From Thalassoroseus pseudoceratinae (GTDB taxonomy: Bacteria > Planctomycetota > Planctomycetia > Planctomycetales > Planctomycetaceae), in the NCBI RefSeq assembly GCF_011634775.1, contig NZ_JAALXT010000003.1:310001-374000 (forward strand): a DNA stretch of 64,000 nucleotides, read 5' to 3'. Below, piece by piece: positions 19,140 to 27,831 of the stretch. The position numbers and the translations under genes were made by a program. How positions within the stretch are numbered: the stretch's first letter is position 1; the number at the start of each line of letters is the position of its first letter. The notes under the pieces are model-generated. The model did not search any database. It saw nothing but the letters and a program-made list of their open reading frames with translations, and had not been told where the DNA came from.

Positions 19140-19994
19140 TTATTGCTTTCTTGCACGTTGACGAAGGACTCTCGGAATGTTGGCTAGGGACAACGCTAGC
19201 TTTGCCAGGTATTGTGTGTTCGTAACCAAGTAACGTCGCCAAAGCCGCTTAGGTTCCTTGACAAGTCGAAACAACCACTCGAGACCAAGCTTCTGCATCC
19301 AAGACGGTGCGGTCTCCTTCACACCTGCGTGAAAGTCGAACGCTGCCCCGACACAGACTTGCACTGCGTTGAGATGCTTGCGAATCCGATGTGCGAAAAT
19401 ATCCTGCTTCGGACAGCCGAGTCCGATAAACACTAGACCCGCCTTTGACGCGTTGATACGCTCGGCAACGTCTTCTAGTTCTGCGTCGGTAAGCTCACGG
19501 TAAGGCGGGGACTCGTATCCGGCGATTTCAAGCTCGGGGAACAAAGCCTTCAATCGCTCAGGAAGCTTAGCGGCCACGTCCGGACTTCCACCATATAGGT
19601 AAACGAGGACTTTGTGTTCGGCAGCCGCTTCGCAAAGTCGCAAAGTGAGCTCGGGGCCATAGACACGATCTTTCAGCCCGGCTCCGTGCAGAAGGTTTAG
19701 TGCCCACCGAACTGGCTGTCCGTCCGGTGTGATCATATCGAACGAATTCGCAATTTCGCGAAGTTCCGGATCGTTCGAGAATGTCATTAAAGCGTGAACG
19801 GCATGACATGACACAACCGATGGGATATGGTGTTGGGCTGCATGGATCGTGGCTCGCACAGCGTCATCGTAGGTGGTTTCGGAAATCTGGACCCCGAAGA
19901 TCGTTCGTTTTTCTGGCCAACAGGCTTTAAACTGTGATCCAGAGTTGAGACTTTGCGAGGCAGTGCTGGGCGATTCTTCGATTAGCGTGACCAT
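19140..19994 (-). CDS. WecB/TagA/CpsF-family glycosyltransferase
   Basis: 284 residues from the ATG at 19994, which has GGGGA just upstream; the longer open frame to 20132 overlaps the ligase gene and is not needed. GT26 features are visible: MITPDGQPVRWALN, VYLYGGSPDVAAKLPERL, LVFIGLGCPKQD and GAAFDFHAGVKETAPSWMQKLGLEWLFRL. Enzymes of this family transfer an N-acetylated amino sugar (ManNAc or ManNAcA) to a lipid-linked acceptor. The start lies close to or inside the end of the O-antigen ligase gene (stop near 20005), so translation is probably coupled. Confidence 0.9.
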   Translation of the reverse strand: MVTLIEESPSTASQSLNSGSQFKACWPEKRTIFGVQISETTYDDAVRATIHAAQHHIPSVVSCHAVHALMTFSNDPELREIANSFDMITPDGQPVRWALNLLHGAGLKDRVYGPELTLRLCEAAAEHKVLVYLYGGSPDVAAKLPERLKALFPELEIAGYESPPYRELTDAELEDVAERINASKAGLVFIGLGCPKQDIFAHRIRKHLNAVQVCVGAAFDFHAGVKETAPSWMQKLGLEWLFRLVKEPKRLWRRYLVTNTQYLAKLALSLANIPRVLRQRARKQ

Positions 19995-20004
19995 AACGTT
20001 TCCC

Positions 20005-21381
20005 CTAAGCTGTAAGAACTGTCGTGTTCGATGCGTTCCGTTGTAACCGACTCGTAGGTGAGTGTAGCCGGTCCAAATCAGTCTTCGAGTCGACGGGATT
20101 CCGGTCGGACGAGGTCGCATTACCAATCGCAATACCGAGCATGACGAAGAAGAAGACGGACTCTGGTTGAACTGGCCCCATGATTGATTCGTTCATCGTT
20201 GACCAACCGAGGTACCACATTCCAATAAGTCCTAAGAAGTCGCCCAGCCGCCGATAGTTTGGTTTGTGGCGAAGTTGATAAGTCGCCTTCAAATATGATC
20301 GAACGAGTCCAAGGAGGAATAACGTCAATCCAACTACGCCGGTTGTGACTGCGACCTGTAGGACGAGGTTGTGTGCAGTGTAGTTGGCCCAGTTGTACCA
20401 AACGTACATTTGCCCTTCTTTGGAGGTGACGAAGTACCCGTGTCCGATGACTGGTGACTCTAGGAACGACTTCCATTGGGCCGTCCACATTTCTTCGCGA
20501 CCGGACAATGCCGAGAGCTGAGAAACGTCCTGGCCCCGGCTTGCATAACTAACGACATTGCTGCCGAGAGATTCAAAGAGTGAGAAGTATGGATCAATCA
20601 GAAGATATGAGGTACCTAGGATACACAGCGTCGCAAGTGAGATTGATGTGAGAAGCCGACTACCATAGAAGTAAAAGACTGTTAACAAAGTGATCGCATT
20701 GACGAGGAAACACAGCCGGTTGGCAGAAAGGACTAGCACCATGGTGTGCGGTACGACCATCCAAATCAGCCACCGTGTCCAACTGAAACCCCATATTAGC
20801 CAGATTGATACTAGGCTAACCAAACCCAACGACGCCGTGGCAGCGGTATTTGTTGCATGAAAAAGTCCGGTGCCTTCTCTCGTCATACTTCCGACACTCG
20901 GTGTCAAGAAGTAACAAAACAGGATGAGGCAGGTCACGGCCGAAAGTATCAACGAAAGTTGCTTCAAAAGGAATTCGGTCACTCCCTGTCGTTGACACAA
21001 ATGTGCAGCGAGTACCGACACTAGCATTAGCGTTCCCAGACTTGAGGCCTGGGCAAATGAAACCGATCTTAAAGGCGACCATGCAACTGATAGTACCGCC
21101 CAGACGAGAAACAGGATGGGCGGAAGGAGGCGCGCTCGGATGTCTGAGAACCCGCTGTCTCCGACGATCCGTTTGATTCGCCACATTAGTATCATGGTGA
21201 CGAACCCGCGAATTGCCAGTTTCAACAGTCCAATGCTATCAAGGCCACCAGCAGCCAAGTGGTCTTCGCGTTCAGGCAACGAGAACGTTGCGGTCGTCAA
21301 CAACCAGCACGCGATTGCAAGGACATAAAGGTCCGTACGGCTGCTCTTTTCTTCGCTGTGGGAGACTTTGGTCAGTTTCAT
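20005..21381 (-). CDS. O-antigen ligase family protein
   Basis: 458 residues with about 11-12 transmembrane helices and a long periplasmic loop (SRGQDVSQLSALSGREEMWTAQWKSFLESPVIGHGYFVTS) carrying the GR-x-x-W and GHG signatures of the Wzy_C/O-antigen ligase family. Members either polymerise repeat units or ligate them to lipid or protein. In this operon, which also has a flippase and a Wzz-like protein, a polymerase role (Wzy) is as likely as a ligase role. A 40-residue hydrophilic tail follows the last helix. Confidence 0.8.
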   Translation of the reverse strand: MKLTKVSHSEEKSSRTDLYVLAIACWLLTTATFSLPEREDHLAAGGLDSIGLLKLAIRGFVTMILMWRIKRIVGDSGFSDIRARLLPPILFLVWAVLSVAWSPLRSVSFAQASSLGTLMLVSVLAAHLCQRQGVTEFLLKQLSLILSAVTCLILFCYFLTPSVGSMTREGTGLFHATNTAATASLGLVSLVSIWLIWGFSWTRWLIWMVVPHTMVLVLSANRLCFLVNAITLLTVFYFYGSRLLTSISLATLCILGTSYLLIDPYFSLFESLGSNVVSYASRGQDVSQLSALSGREEMWTAQWKSFLESPVIGHGYFVTSKEGQMYVWYNWANYTAHNLVLQVAVTTGVVGLTLFLLGLVRSYLKATYQLRHKPNYRRLGDFLGLIGMWYLGWSTMNESIMGPVQPESVFFFVMLGIAIGNATSSDRNPVDSKTDLDRLHSPTSRLQRNASNTTVLTA

Positions 21382-21504
21382 CCTGATTGGTCCACGGCGA
21401 TGCTTTTCTGAAACGAAAGTTAGTACAGATGTCTAAGTTGATGGCAACGCAGACCTTGATGCTAAACGCAACCCTATGGAGATCCATTTGGTCTCAGTGA
21501 TCGG

Positions 21505-22857
21505 CTAGGAATGACCTCGCGATTCTCTATCGTCCTGGAGGACAAGACGATATGCCATCCAAATGTAGCTCACGGATAGCAGAGTGCCAAGTAGTAATCC
21601 AAGAGCGGCACCGACGACACCCCAAGCTTGAATCATTGTAACGGCCGCCAGGCCTGTAGTGGCCAAACCGATGCAGGCGGCTCGGAACGTGACTTGCGGT
21701 TTCTCTAATGCCAGCAATGCCCATTCGGGCGCAATTCCAAATGCTCCGATCGTTGCGTTGGCAGCTAGCAACGCAATCACAATACGATGCGTGTTGTTGG
21801 AATCGATTTGAAAGAGGATTTGAAGGATCATGGGACCCATGAGAATAGCTACCGCCGAGAACGACAGCATGATGGTCCCTAGAACAAGTGTCGCTCTCAA
21901 GACGACACGCGTCATTGCCTGAAGACCGTCGTTGCATAGTGTGCGTGAGATCATTGGCATGATGAAGTTGCTAATCCCCATGACGAGAGGATTGGCGAAC
22001 AGCAATACTGTCGCACACGCGGCGTAGACACCGGTTTCTTGCACACCCACTGACCATGCCAAGCACCAATGCATGAGGTACAGTTGGCTTGTCATGAAAA
22101 CGTTGCTGGCCAAGTCCCATCGTCCGATCGACCAGTTCTGCTTTAGGTCTGACCAGAACTCACTGTAACGCAGGTTAATTGAGCCACGCCTGTGCAATAG
22201 CCACACTGCGGATGTGAGCGAGTACACCGAAATGATCGCCCACCAGGCGCCAATTGGTGACAGTCGGTTCGTTGTGGTCAGAATGAGCAGCGCAATGACT
22301 TGAAGGAACGCCGTTACCGAGTCAAATAGCAAGGCTGTTTTGAACTGCGAGTTTGCAAAAGTGAGCTGCCTTGCGAATTCACGCAACAACAATGCAGGAA
22401 CACCGAGTGCTAAAACAGCAAATAGTTTGGTATATGTGCTATCTGCGTGGAGATGAGGGATCGTAGCAGAGGTAGTTAGAAATAGCGTTCCGATGACGCA
22501 GGCTAGAGTGAGCCATGCGATCAACATGCTGCCAGCATAGCTTGATCGTTCCCGTTGGCTACTACGTTTGTGGAGGTACACCGTATACGGGGCCGTGATT
22601 AACGAATGCTGAGCGGCAAGCGTAATCATTGCGACGGAGATTCCAAGCGAATAGAGACCAAGGCCCTCGACTCCGCAGGCACGTCCGACGAGAATCGTGG
22701 AAATGAATCGCCCGGCGCTGGTAACCGCTTGATCCATGATCGCACAGGCCCCCTTCGAAATTGACTCGGAGGAGACAAGTTTTCGAATGGCTGTGCGGAA
22801 ATATGCGATGCTGAGCTTGTTTGGTGTCTGCGCTGTTGAGCCCGAGACAGTTGTCAT
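21505..22857 (-). CDS. Wzx-type oligosaccharide flippase
   Basis: 450 residues from the ATG at 22857, which lies one base after the stop of the sugar transferase gene and has GGAG 8 nt upstream. The protein has about 12-14 hydrophobic helices arranged as in the MOP/polysaccharide transporter superfamily (ILVGRACGVEGLGLYSLGISVAMITLAAQHSLITAPY). It should move the lipid-linked repeat unit across the inner membrane. The close coupling to the phosphoglycosyl transferase gene fits a Wzx/Wzy pathway. Confidence 0.8.
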   Translation of the reverse strand: MTTVSGSTAQTPNKLSIAYFRTAIRKLVSSESISKGACAIMDQAVTSAGRFISTILVGRACGVEGLGLYSLGISVAMITLAAQHSLITAPYTVYLHKRSSQRERSSYAGSMLIAWLTLACVIGTLFLTTSATIPHLHADSTYTKLFAVLALGVPALLLREFARQLTFANSQFKTALLFDSVTAFLQVIALLILTTTNRLSPIGAWWAIISVYSLTSAVWLLHRRGSINLRYSEFWSDLKQNWSIGRWDLASNVFMTSQLYLMHWCLAWSVGVQETGVYAACATVLLFANPLVMGISNFIMPMISRTLCNDGLQAMTRVVLRATLVLGTIMLSFSAVAILMGPMILQILFQIDSNNTHRIVIALLAANATIGAFGIAPEWALLALEKPQVTFRAACIGLATTGLAAVTMIQAWGVVGAALGLLLGTLLSVSYIWMAYRLVLQDDRESRGHS

Positions 22858-22858
22858 C

Positions 22859-24061
22859 CTAGACACTCCGGCGGCCAAGGACGACACCAAAGGTTCGCCA
22901 GACATGTTTCAGGTCCGTGAGAATGGAACGCTCCTGGATGTATTGGACGTCCATTCGTGTCCAGTCGTCAAATGTAATTTGATTTCGTTGCGGTTGAGTT
23001 TGCCAACCACATGTCAAACCGGGCGTGACATCAAGCCTGCGTCGCAACCACCCATGACATGATTCGGTCTCGTTACAGGGAAGCGGACGAGGACCAACCA
23101 GCGACATGTCTCCCTTAAGCACGTTCCAAAGTTGCGGCAGTTCGTCGATGCTGGTTGCCCGTATAATTCGGCCAACCGTTGTTACCCGGGGGTCACTTGC
23201 AATTTTGAATGCCGGACCGTCTTGCTCGTTCAACGCCATCAGGTCTTTTTTTCGTGCTTCGGCGTCTGTGACCATACTCCGCAATTTGTAGATCTTGAAA
23301 CGTCGTCCGGCTAAACCGGTCCGGTACTGACTAAAGATCGCAGGTCCCGGTGAAGTCGCCCGAATAGCAATCATCGACGCCAACAAGATTGGCGATGTTA
23401 GAACCAATCCGATTGAAGCTCCAACAATGTCCAGGCTCCGCTTCCAGATAGGCATTGGTTTGAGAAATAGTCGGTCCATCGAGTGAATTGTGCAGTCTCG
23501 CTCTTCCGTCTCTTCGTCGGCGACCATTGCCTTAGTTTGTTCTGAGGATTGGCAAGACTTATCGATTTCTTCGCTCAGTATCTTCTGTAATTCGTCGCAG
23601 TCGGCGAGAATCTTCTGTCCAATGTCGGAGTCATTGGGTTTGGTAGTATCCTGATCTTCCATCTCCGTGTCAGAGAGTGGGTACGAGAAGATCTCGAAGT
23701 CTGGTACTGGTTTTGAACTCTTGCGAAGACTTTCACAGATTTCCTTGGCTACTCGAATCGCATCATGACTTTTCGTGATTGGCATGAGGACGCCAAGCGT
23801 GTCTCGGTCGAGCCAGCCAACTTTGTCGAGGATTCTTAGACGTTCTTTTGATTTGATTTGCAGATCGAAAAGTGACTTCGACGGGGAGTCATGCGTTTTG
23901 GACTTAAATGCTAGTAGACAGAACCCGATCTTCGTGCGTTCTGTTCTTACGCGTTCTTCGCTGAGTGCTTGCTTGAACTCGGTGGTTGATAGGATACCGG
24001 GAACGGTACAGATGTCTGTTTGCCGACGATTGAAAAATCGTTGCCAACTGGAAGTCAACAT
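22859..24061 (-). CDS. Sugar transferase with GGDEF-like N-terminus
   Basis: 400 residues from the ATG at 24061; the open frame extends to 24172, overlapping the upstream gene. The C-terminal 200 residues are a polyprenyl-phosphate phosphoglycosyl transferase: [21 protein letters not shown] membrane segment, [21 protein letters not shown], the catalytic-type [23 protein letters not shown]. It should start repeat-unit synthesis on undecaprenyl phosphate. Residues about 20-130 look like a degenerate GGDEF domain ([48 protein letters not shown]) without the GGDEF signature, so it is not expected to make cyclic di-GMP. The usual N-terminal four-helix membrane region is absent. Confidence 0.8.
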   Translation of the reverse strand: MLTSSWQRFFNRRQTDICTVPGILSTTEFKQALSEERVRTERTKIGFCLLAFKSKTHDSPSKSLFDLQIKSKERLRILDKVGWLDRDTLGVLMPITKSHDAIRVAKEICESLRKSSKPVPDFEIFSYPLSDTEMEDQDTTKPNDSDIGQKILADCDELQKILSEEIDKSCQSSEQTKAMVADEETEERDCTIHSMDRLFLKPMPIWKRSLDIVGASIGLVLTSPILLASMIAIRATSPGPAIFSQYRTGLAGRRFKIYKLRSMVTDAEARKKDLMALNEQDGPAFKIASDPRVTTVGRIIRATSIDELPQLWNVLKGDMSLVGPRPLPCNETESCHGWLRRRLDVTPGLTCGWQTQPQRNQITFDDWTRMDVQYIQERSILTDLKHVWRTFGVVLGRRSV

Positions 24062-24110
24062 GAGAGTGTTCCGAGTTTTTAATTTGCGATTAGTATGTAG
24101 CAAAGCGGTT

Positions 24111-24821
24111 TTAAAAGAGTTCGTAGAGCCAATTTGGGAGATGTTGATGTCGCCGATTGAGGACCACTCCAAGAAGACGCGATCCAGTGCATTCGAGCTG
24201 CGATTTTAGGCGGCCGACGACTTCTCTCCTAGTTCGCTCGGACTCGACGACAATAAGTAAACCGTCGAGATAACGTCCGATTCGCAAGACCGAACTTACT
24301 TCGCCTGCGGGTGGCAGATCTGCAATGACGAGATCATAATTTGATTTCAATTCCCCGATGAATTGGGGGAGATATCGTGTATCAATTGCATCGTTAGATT
24401 GGTTATGTGTACTGCCTGGTGGCATGAATGAGAGACCTTGGACATTGGTTTCGGTCACAGCGTCATGCCACGGTGTCTCGTCGACTAACACATCCGCAAC
24501 ACCGAGTGCGGAAGCCGGTTCTCCTTGGGCAGGTGAACCAGAATTCTCAATATTGAAATCGACTTGCAGGATTTTGCGTTCGCCCGAAGCGGCCGCATTT
24601 AACGCAAGTTCGTTGGCAATTGTGGTCACACCCTCGCCCAAATGACAACTTGTTAGCCCAATGGTCGTCACTGGGTTTTGCGAGTCGTTCCCTTTCCAAG
24701 GCAGTCGTCGAAGGAGTGTCCGGCAGGATTCCGCGAGGGGGTCGGCTTTAACGATGCGACCGGGTTCTCGTGGAAGATCAACTTGCCGTTGCTTGGATGC
24801 TTGCCGCACTGGGGCGATCAT
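24111..24821 (-). CDS. CpsD/CapB-like ATPase with degenerate Walker A
   Basis: 236 residues, start ATG preceded by AGGAGA. The fold is that of bacterial tyrosine kinases (BY-kinases) of exopolysaccharide systems: DPLAESCRTLLRRL, a Walker A place at residues 60-67 (HLGEGVTT), Walker A' ILQVDFNIENSGSP (D88) and Walker B YDLVIADLPPAG (D168). The Walker A lysine, normally GEGKST, is valine here (V65), so ATP binding or phosphotransfer may be weak or lost. There is no tyrosine-rich tail. It follows the Wzz-like gene and probably docks on its cytoplasmic end as a regulator of chain length. Confidence 0.75.
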   Translation of the reverse strand: MIAPVRQASKQRQVDLPREPGRIVKADPLAESCRTLLRRLPWKGNDSQNPVTTIGLTSCHLGEGVTTIANELALNAAASGERKILQVDFNIENSGSPAQGEPASALGVADVLVDETPWHDAVTETNVQGLSFMPPGSTHNQSNDAIDTRYLPQFIGELKSNYDLVIADLPPAGEVSSVLRIGRYLDGLLIVVESERTRREVVGRLKSQLECTGSRLLGVVLNRRHQHLPNWLYELF

Positions 24822-24940
24822 CGTCGTTCTCCTGACTCACGTTTTGTTTCTTCAGTACTTCTGACTGGCGATTTATTGCCGTCAAGTTTTATGAGGCGAC
24901 CTGCAAGTGATAGCATCTTGAGTTCGATGCCGTTCTTCTC

Positions 24941-26428
24941 TTACCAAGCGATGCGTCGCGAGTCGCGTTCGGGATGCTTGAGTTCCGGAACCGACGTGAG
25001 TACGGGAAGCCCAAGATGTTTCTCGACGTCATCATTAGTTTTGAGTGAGTGGTCGAGATACTCCGCAGCAACCGCGAGTGCAATTCCTCCAACAAACCCG
25101 AACAGCAGACCAAGAACGAGGTTGATCAACGTTCGCGGCTTCACATGCTTGATCTGCGTGAGTGCTGGTTGGACAATACTGAGATTCGAAATTTGCTCAT
25201 CTTGAAGTGCCTGGTCCACGCGAGCTTGTTCGAGCCCTTCCGTGTACTTCCGGTAGGATTGTTCGAGTAATGCAACTTGCCGGCGTTGTTGTTTGATGTC
25301 GGCTGAGCGATCATGAATCGTCTTTTGCTCTGCTTGAAGCTGGGCCAATTGTTTAGTCATTTCCGTTGACTGAACCTGTAGCGATGCCAACAGAGGCCGT
25401 TTGGTTGTCAAGGCAATTTGAGCTTCTTCATAGGTTCGTTGTGGCCACAAATTCGTGCGTTGTTTTTTTGTCTCGTTCTCTAAGAGTTCGGTCGTCTGGC
25501 GGATTTGATCTCGAACTTGCCGAACGAGAACATAGTCCGCGTCGTACACCGTCAGCAGTTGTTTCTCACGGGCTTGCAGTTTGTAGAGTTGCTTGCGGCT
25601 ATCATCGAGTGCATCGTTTGCGATGCCTTGTGATGCTGCGGCCAGCGACTGGTCTGGTCCACGTTCAAACAAACTTTGGAGTTGTTCGATTTCTGCTTGG
25701 ACAGCCACCTGTTGAGTTTTGACACGTTGCAGGTCAGCCTTGAGGGTCGCGATTTGCTCGACCAAAAGCCGTTCCCGGATCTCTGGCGAAATGAGGCCGG
25801 CGTTGTTTTCAAACTGGCGGAGCTTGTCCTCGGCTTGAAGAAGTTTGTCTCGCGTGGCCTTCATCTGTTCATCGAGAAACGTCTGCGATTTGGGAGTTCG
25901 GTTGAGGCGAACATGCTCGCGGATGAAAACATCCATGACCGTGTCGACGACGAGTCGGGAAAATTCCCGATCCTCATGGTCGAATGTCACGTCAAGCACA
26001 TTGGAATTTCTGGCGGAACCGATTCCGAGATCATCCTGAAGTAAGAGCACTGCGCGTTCGTGCGGGCTTCGTGAACTTGTGGACGTCTCATGCTTGAGAA
26101 TTTTCTCGGGGGTGAGAGTCTTGACCACACCTTCAATGACGGCGCGGCTTCGAAGGATCTCGACAAGTGAGTTGATCTCGTCTTCACGGCTGAGTGGCGG
26201 GGAGACGGTGTTTGACTGACCGAGCGTGACCGTGGGATCGATGCCGACGTTTTCCCGTCCCAATTTGACAAGGAGTTTGCCTTGCGAGCGGTACACCTTC
26301 GGTGTCAGCAGGGTTACGAGCGTCACAAGCGTGACGACGGTCACGAAGAATGCCAGCACCTTCTTCTTGTGCCGGAAGAGAATTCGCCCGGCATCACGCA
26401 AGTTTGTCGATCGTTCTTGATCTGTCAT
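24941..26428 (-). CDS. GumC/Wzz-type chain-length determinant
   Basis: 495 residues. Two transmembrane helices (residues about 24-42 and 438-460, INLVLGLLFGFVGGIALAVAAEYLD) flank a long periplasmic coiled-coil (about 170-390, with AEDKLRQFENNAGLI and TLKADLQRVKTQQVAVQAEIEQL). This is the polysaccharide co-polymerase 2a arrangement. It ends with HLGLPVLTSVPEL, the linker that leads into a kinase domain in fused homologues; here the kinase-like part is a separate gene 119 bp downstream. It is the first gene of the assembly operon, with the shared 15-bp motif 72 bp upstream. Confidence 0.9.
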   Translation of the reverse strand: MTDQERSTNLRDAGRILFRHKKKVLAFFVTVVTLVTLVTLLTPKVYRSQGKLLVKLGRENVGIDPTVTLGQSNTVSPPLSREDEINSLVEILRSRAVIEGVVKTLTPEKILKHETSTSSRSPHERAVLLLQDDLGIGSARNSNVLDVTFDHEDREFSRLVVDTVMDVFIREHVRLNRTPKSQTFLDEQMKATRDKLLQAEDKLRQFENNAGLISPEIRERLLVEQIATLKADLQRVKTQQVAVQAEIEQLQSLFERGPDQSLAAASQGIANDALDDSRKQLYKLQAREKQLLTVYDADYVLVRQVRDQIRQTTELLENETKKQRTNLWPQRTYEEAQIALTTKRPLLASLQVQSTEMTKQLAQLQAEQKTIHDRSADIKQQRRQVALLEQSYRKYTEGLEQARVDQALQDEQISNLSIVQPALTQIKHVKPRTLINLVLGLLFGFVGGIALAVAAEYLDHSLKTNDDVEKHLGLPVLTSVPELKHPERDSRRIAW

Positions 26429-26824
26429 CCGTTTGTGCCGCTTGGTGAGTAGTGACTCATTCGAGGGAGCAGGAACCGCGTAAAAGGTTCAATGTATAGA
26501 ACATAGGTTACGAACAACGCCTACGCGGTCTGCGCAGCCGTTTTCTTCCGGAAACTGCGAGAAGTTCGCCTGCCAACCGGGCAAATACTGTGAAGGTCTA
26601 CCGATCAAATGGTTTGGGGCAAATGAAGTGGATGGGGTGATGCAGGCGGTTGTGCGGTTTCAACGGAGGAATTGCCGCTCTGGTCGTGACGGTTGCAACG
26701 TATCGATCAAAGACGAGGAGCATGAAGACGATACAGATGAGGATGGATATTCCAAGGGGTTCGGTTGCTGCGATCTTTCTCTGAACCCTGCCGAACGAAT
26801 CAACCGTCGAAAGTCCGGACACGC
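26429..26824. other. Divergent intergenic region of the glycan locus
   Basis: About 396 bp between the minus-strand Wzz-like gene and the plus-strand TPR gene. It should hold both promoters. Apart from the 15-bp motif at 26500-26514 no clear site was seen, and the short open frames here have no protein-like features. Confidence 0.45.
26500..26514 (-). promoter_or_regulatory. Shared 15-bp upstream motif, copy 2
   Basis: AACATAGGTTACGAA on the plus strand, identical to 17891-17905 and in the same orientation relative to its operon. It ends 72 bp before the Wzz-like start. The bases around it differ from copy 1, which suggests the 15 bp are the conserved unit. Function unknown. Confidence 0.5.
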
Positions 26825-27751
26825 ATGAAGAGTACGATTTTGCAATCATGCATCATAATGGTCAGTTGTCTGCCTTCAGTCACTTTGGCTGAACATGGCT
26901 TTGATCGGTTGGGAGCGACGGCGCGTGTCCCATTGCGGCAGGCCGAGCAGCATCTCAATCGCGGTATGGATTTGGCAGACCGCGGTGCGGTTCATTCAGC
27001 TGCGTCGGAGTTTCGTCAAGCACTTCACCTTGTTGCATCGGCCGCTGATGTTCGGACTCGCAGTCAGCGACATATCACGGCCTTGACCGAAGGATTGGAA
27101 GCACTGAGCGAGGCCGATGAGTTTCTCATGCTGAGTGGCGGTGCAAATGTCGCTCAAACGATGAGACGGATTGTCGCCGGGCATCAGACTCCCGTGTTCA
27201 CTTCAGCAAGTGATTTGAGCACAATCAATCCATTGACGGCGATGCAGGAATACTATTTCTATGCACGTGACCGTCTCTCGGTTGCTGGGGCGAATGAGCC
27301 TGTGGCCTCCTATGCCATTTACGGTCTAGGTCGTTTGCAACCATTCTTAGGAGCCGAGGATCGCGCGGCGAATCCGATTCTCGATGCAAAAATGTTGGCC
27401 TACTATCGGGCTGCAATCCGTGTTTGGCAGCAAAACAATCGGGCGGCGAATGAAATCGGGGTCTTGCTGGCCCGTCTTGGCGACTTGAATGCCGCGGAGC
27501 AAGCTTTCCGTCAAAGCTATGCGATCACGCCTCAGCCAGAGGTTTTGCGAAACCTTCAGAAGACTCAACAGCTTCGACTGCAACCACACAATCGACGCGA
27601 TATGACAATGTCTTCCTCGCCGGTTCCCACAGAGATGGCCGTTCAATCGGCGATTCGGTGGGTCGAACCATCGGCATTCCGCCAACGGAATCAACCGCTC
27701 ACAGTGCAGAATGCGACTCGTCTGCAGACGGCACCGAGACAGACGGAATGA
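26825..27751 (+). CDS. Secreted TPR-repeat protein
   Basis: 308 residues from the ATG at 26825, which begins a good signal peptide (MKSTILQSCIIMVSCLPSVTLAEH). Two helical-repeat stretches are visible: AEQHLNRGMDLADRGAVHSAASEFRQALHLVA and AANEIGVLLARLGDLNAAEQAFRQSYAITPQPEVLRNL, the second a clear tetratricopeptide pair. The C-terminal 60 residues are polar and likely disordered. It lies 80 bp before the Wza-like export gene on the same strand, so a role as periplasmic scaffold for glycan export is likely. Confidence 0.65.
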   Translation: MKSTILQSCIIMVSCLPSVTLAEHGFDRLGATARVPLRQAEQHLNRGMDLADRGAVHSAASEFRQALHLVASAADVRTRSQRHITALTEGLEALSEADEFLMLSGGANVAQTMRRIVAGHQTPVFTSASDLSTINPLTAMQEYYFYARDRLSVAGANEPVASYAIYGLGRLQPFLGAEDRAANPILDAKMLAYYRAAIRVWQQNNRAANEIGVLLARLGDLNAAEQAFRQSYAITPQPEVLRNLQKTQQLRLQPHNRRDMTMSSSPVPTEMAVQSAIRWVEPSAFRQRNQPLTVQNATRLQTAPRQTE

Positions 27752-27831
27752 CCAATGACTAGCCCTTTCCATCTGCGTGCAAGCCAAACAGTGTCTGTTA
27801 GTCGATCAGAATTCGTGAGGAAGCGTCGACG

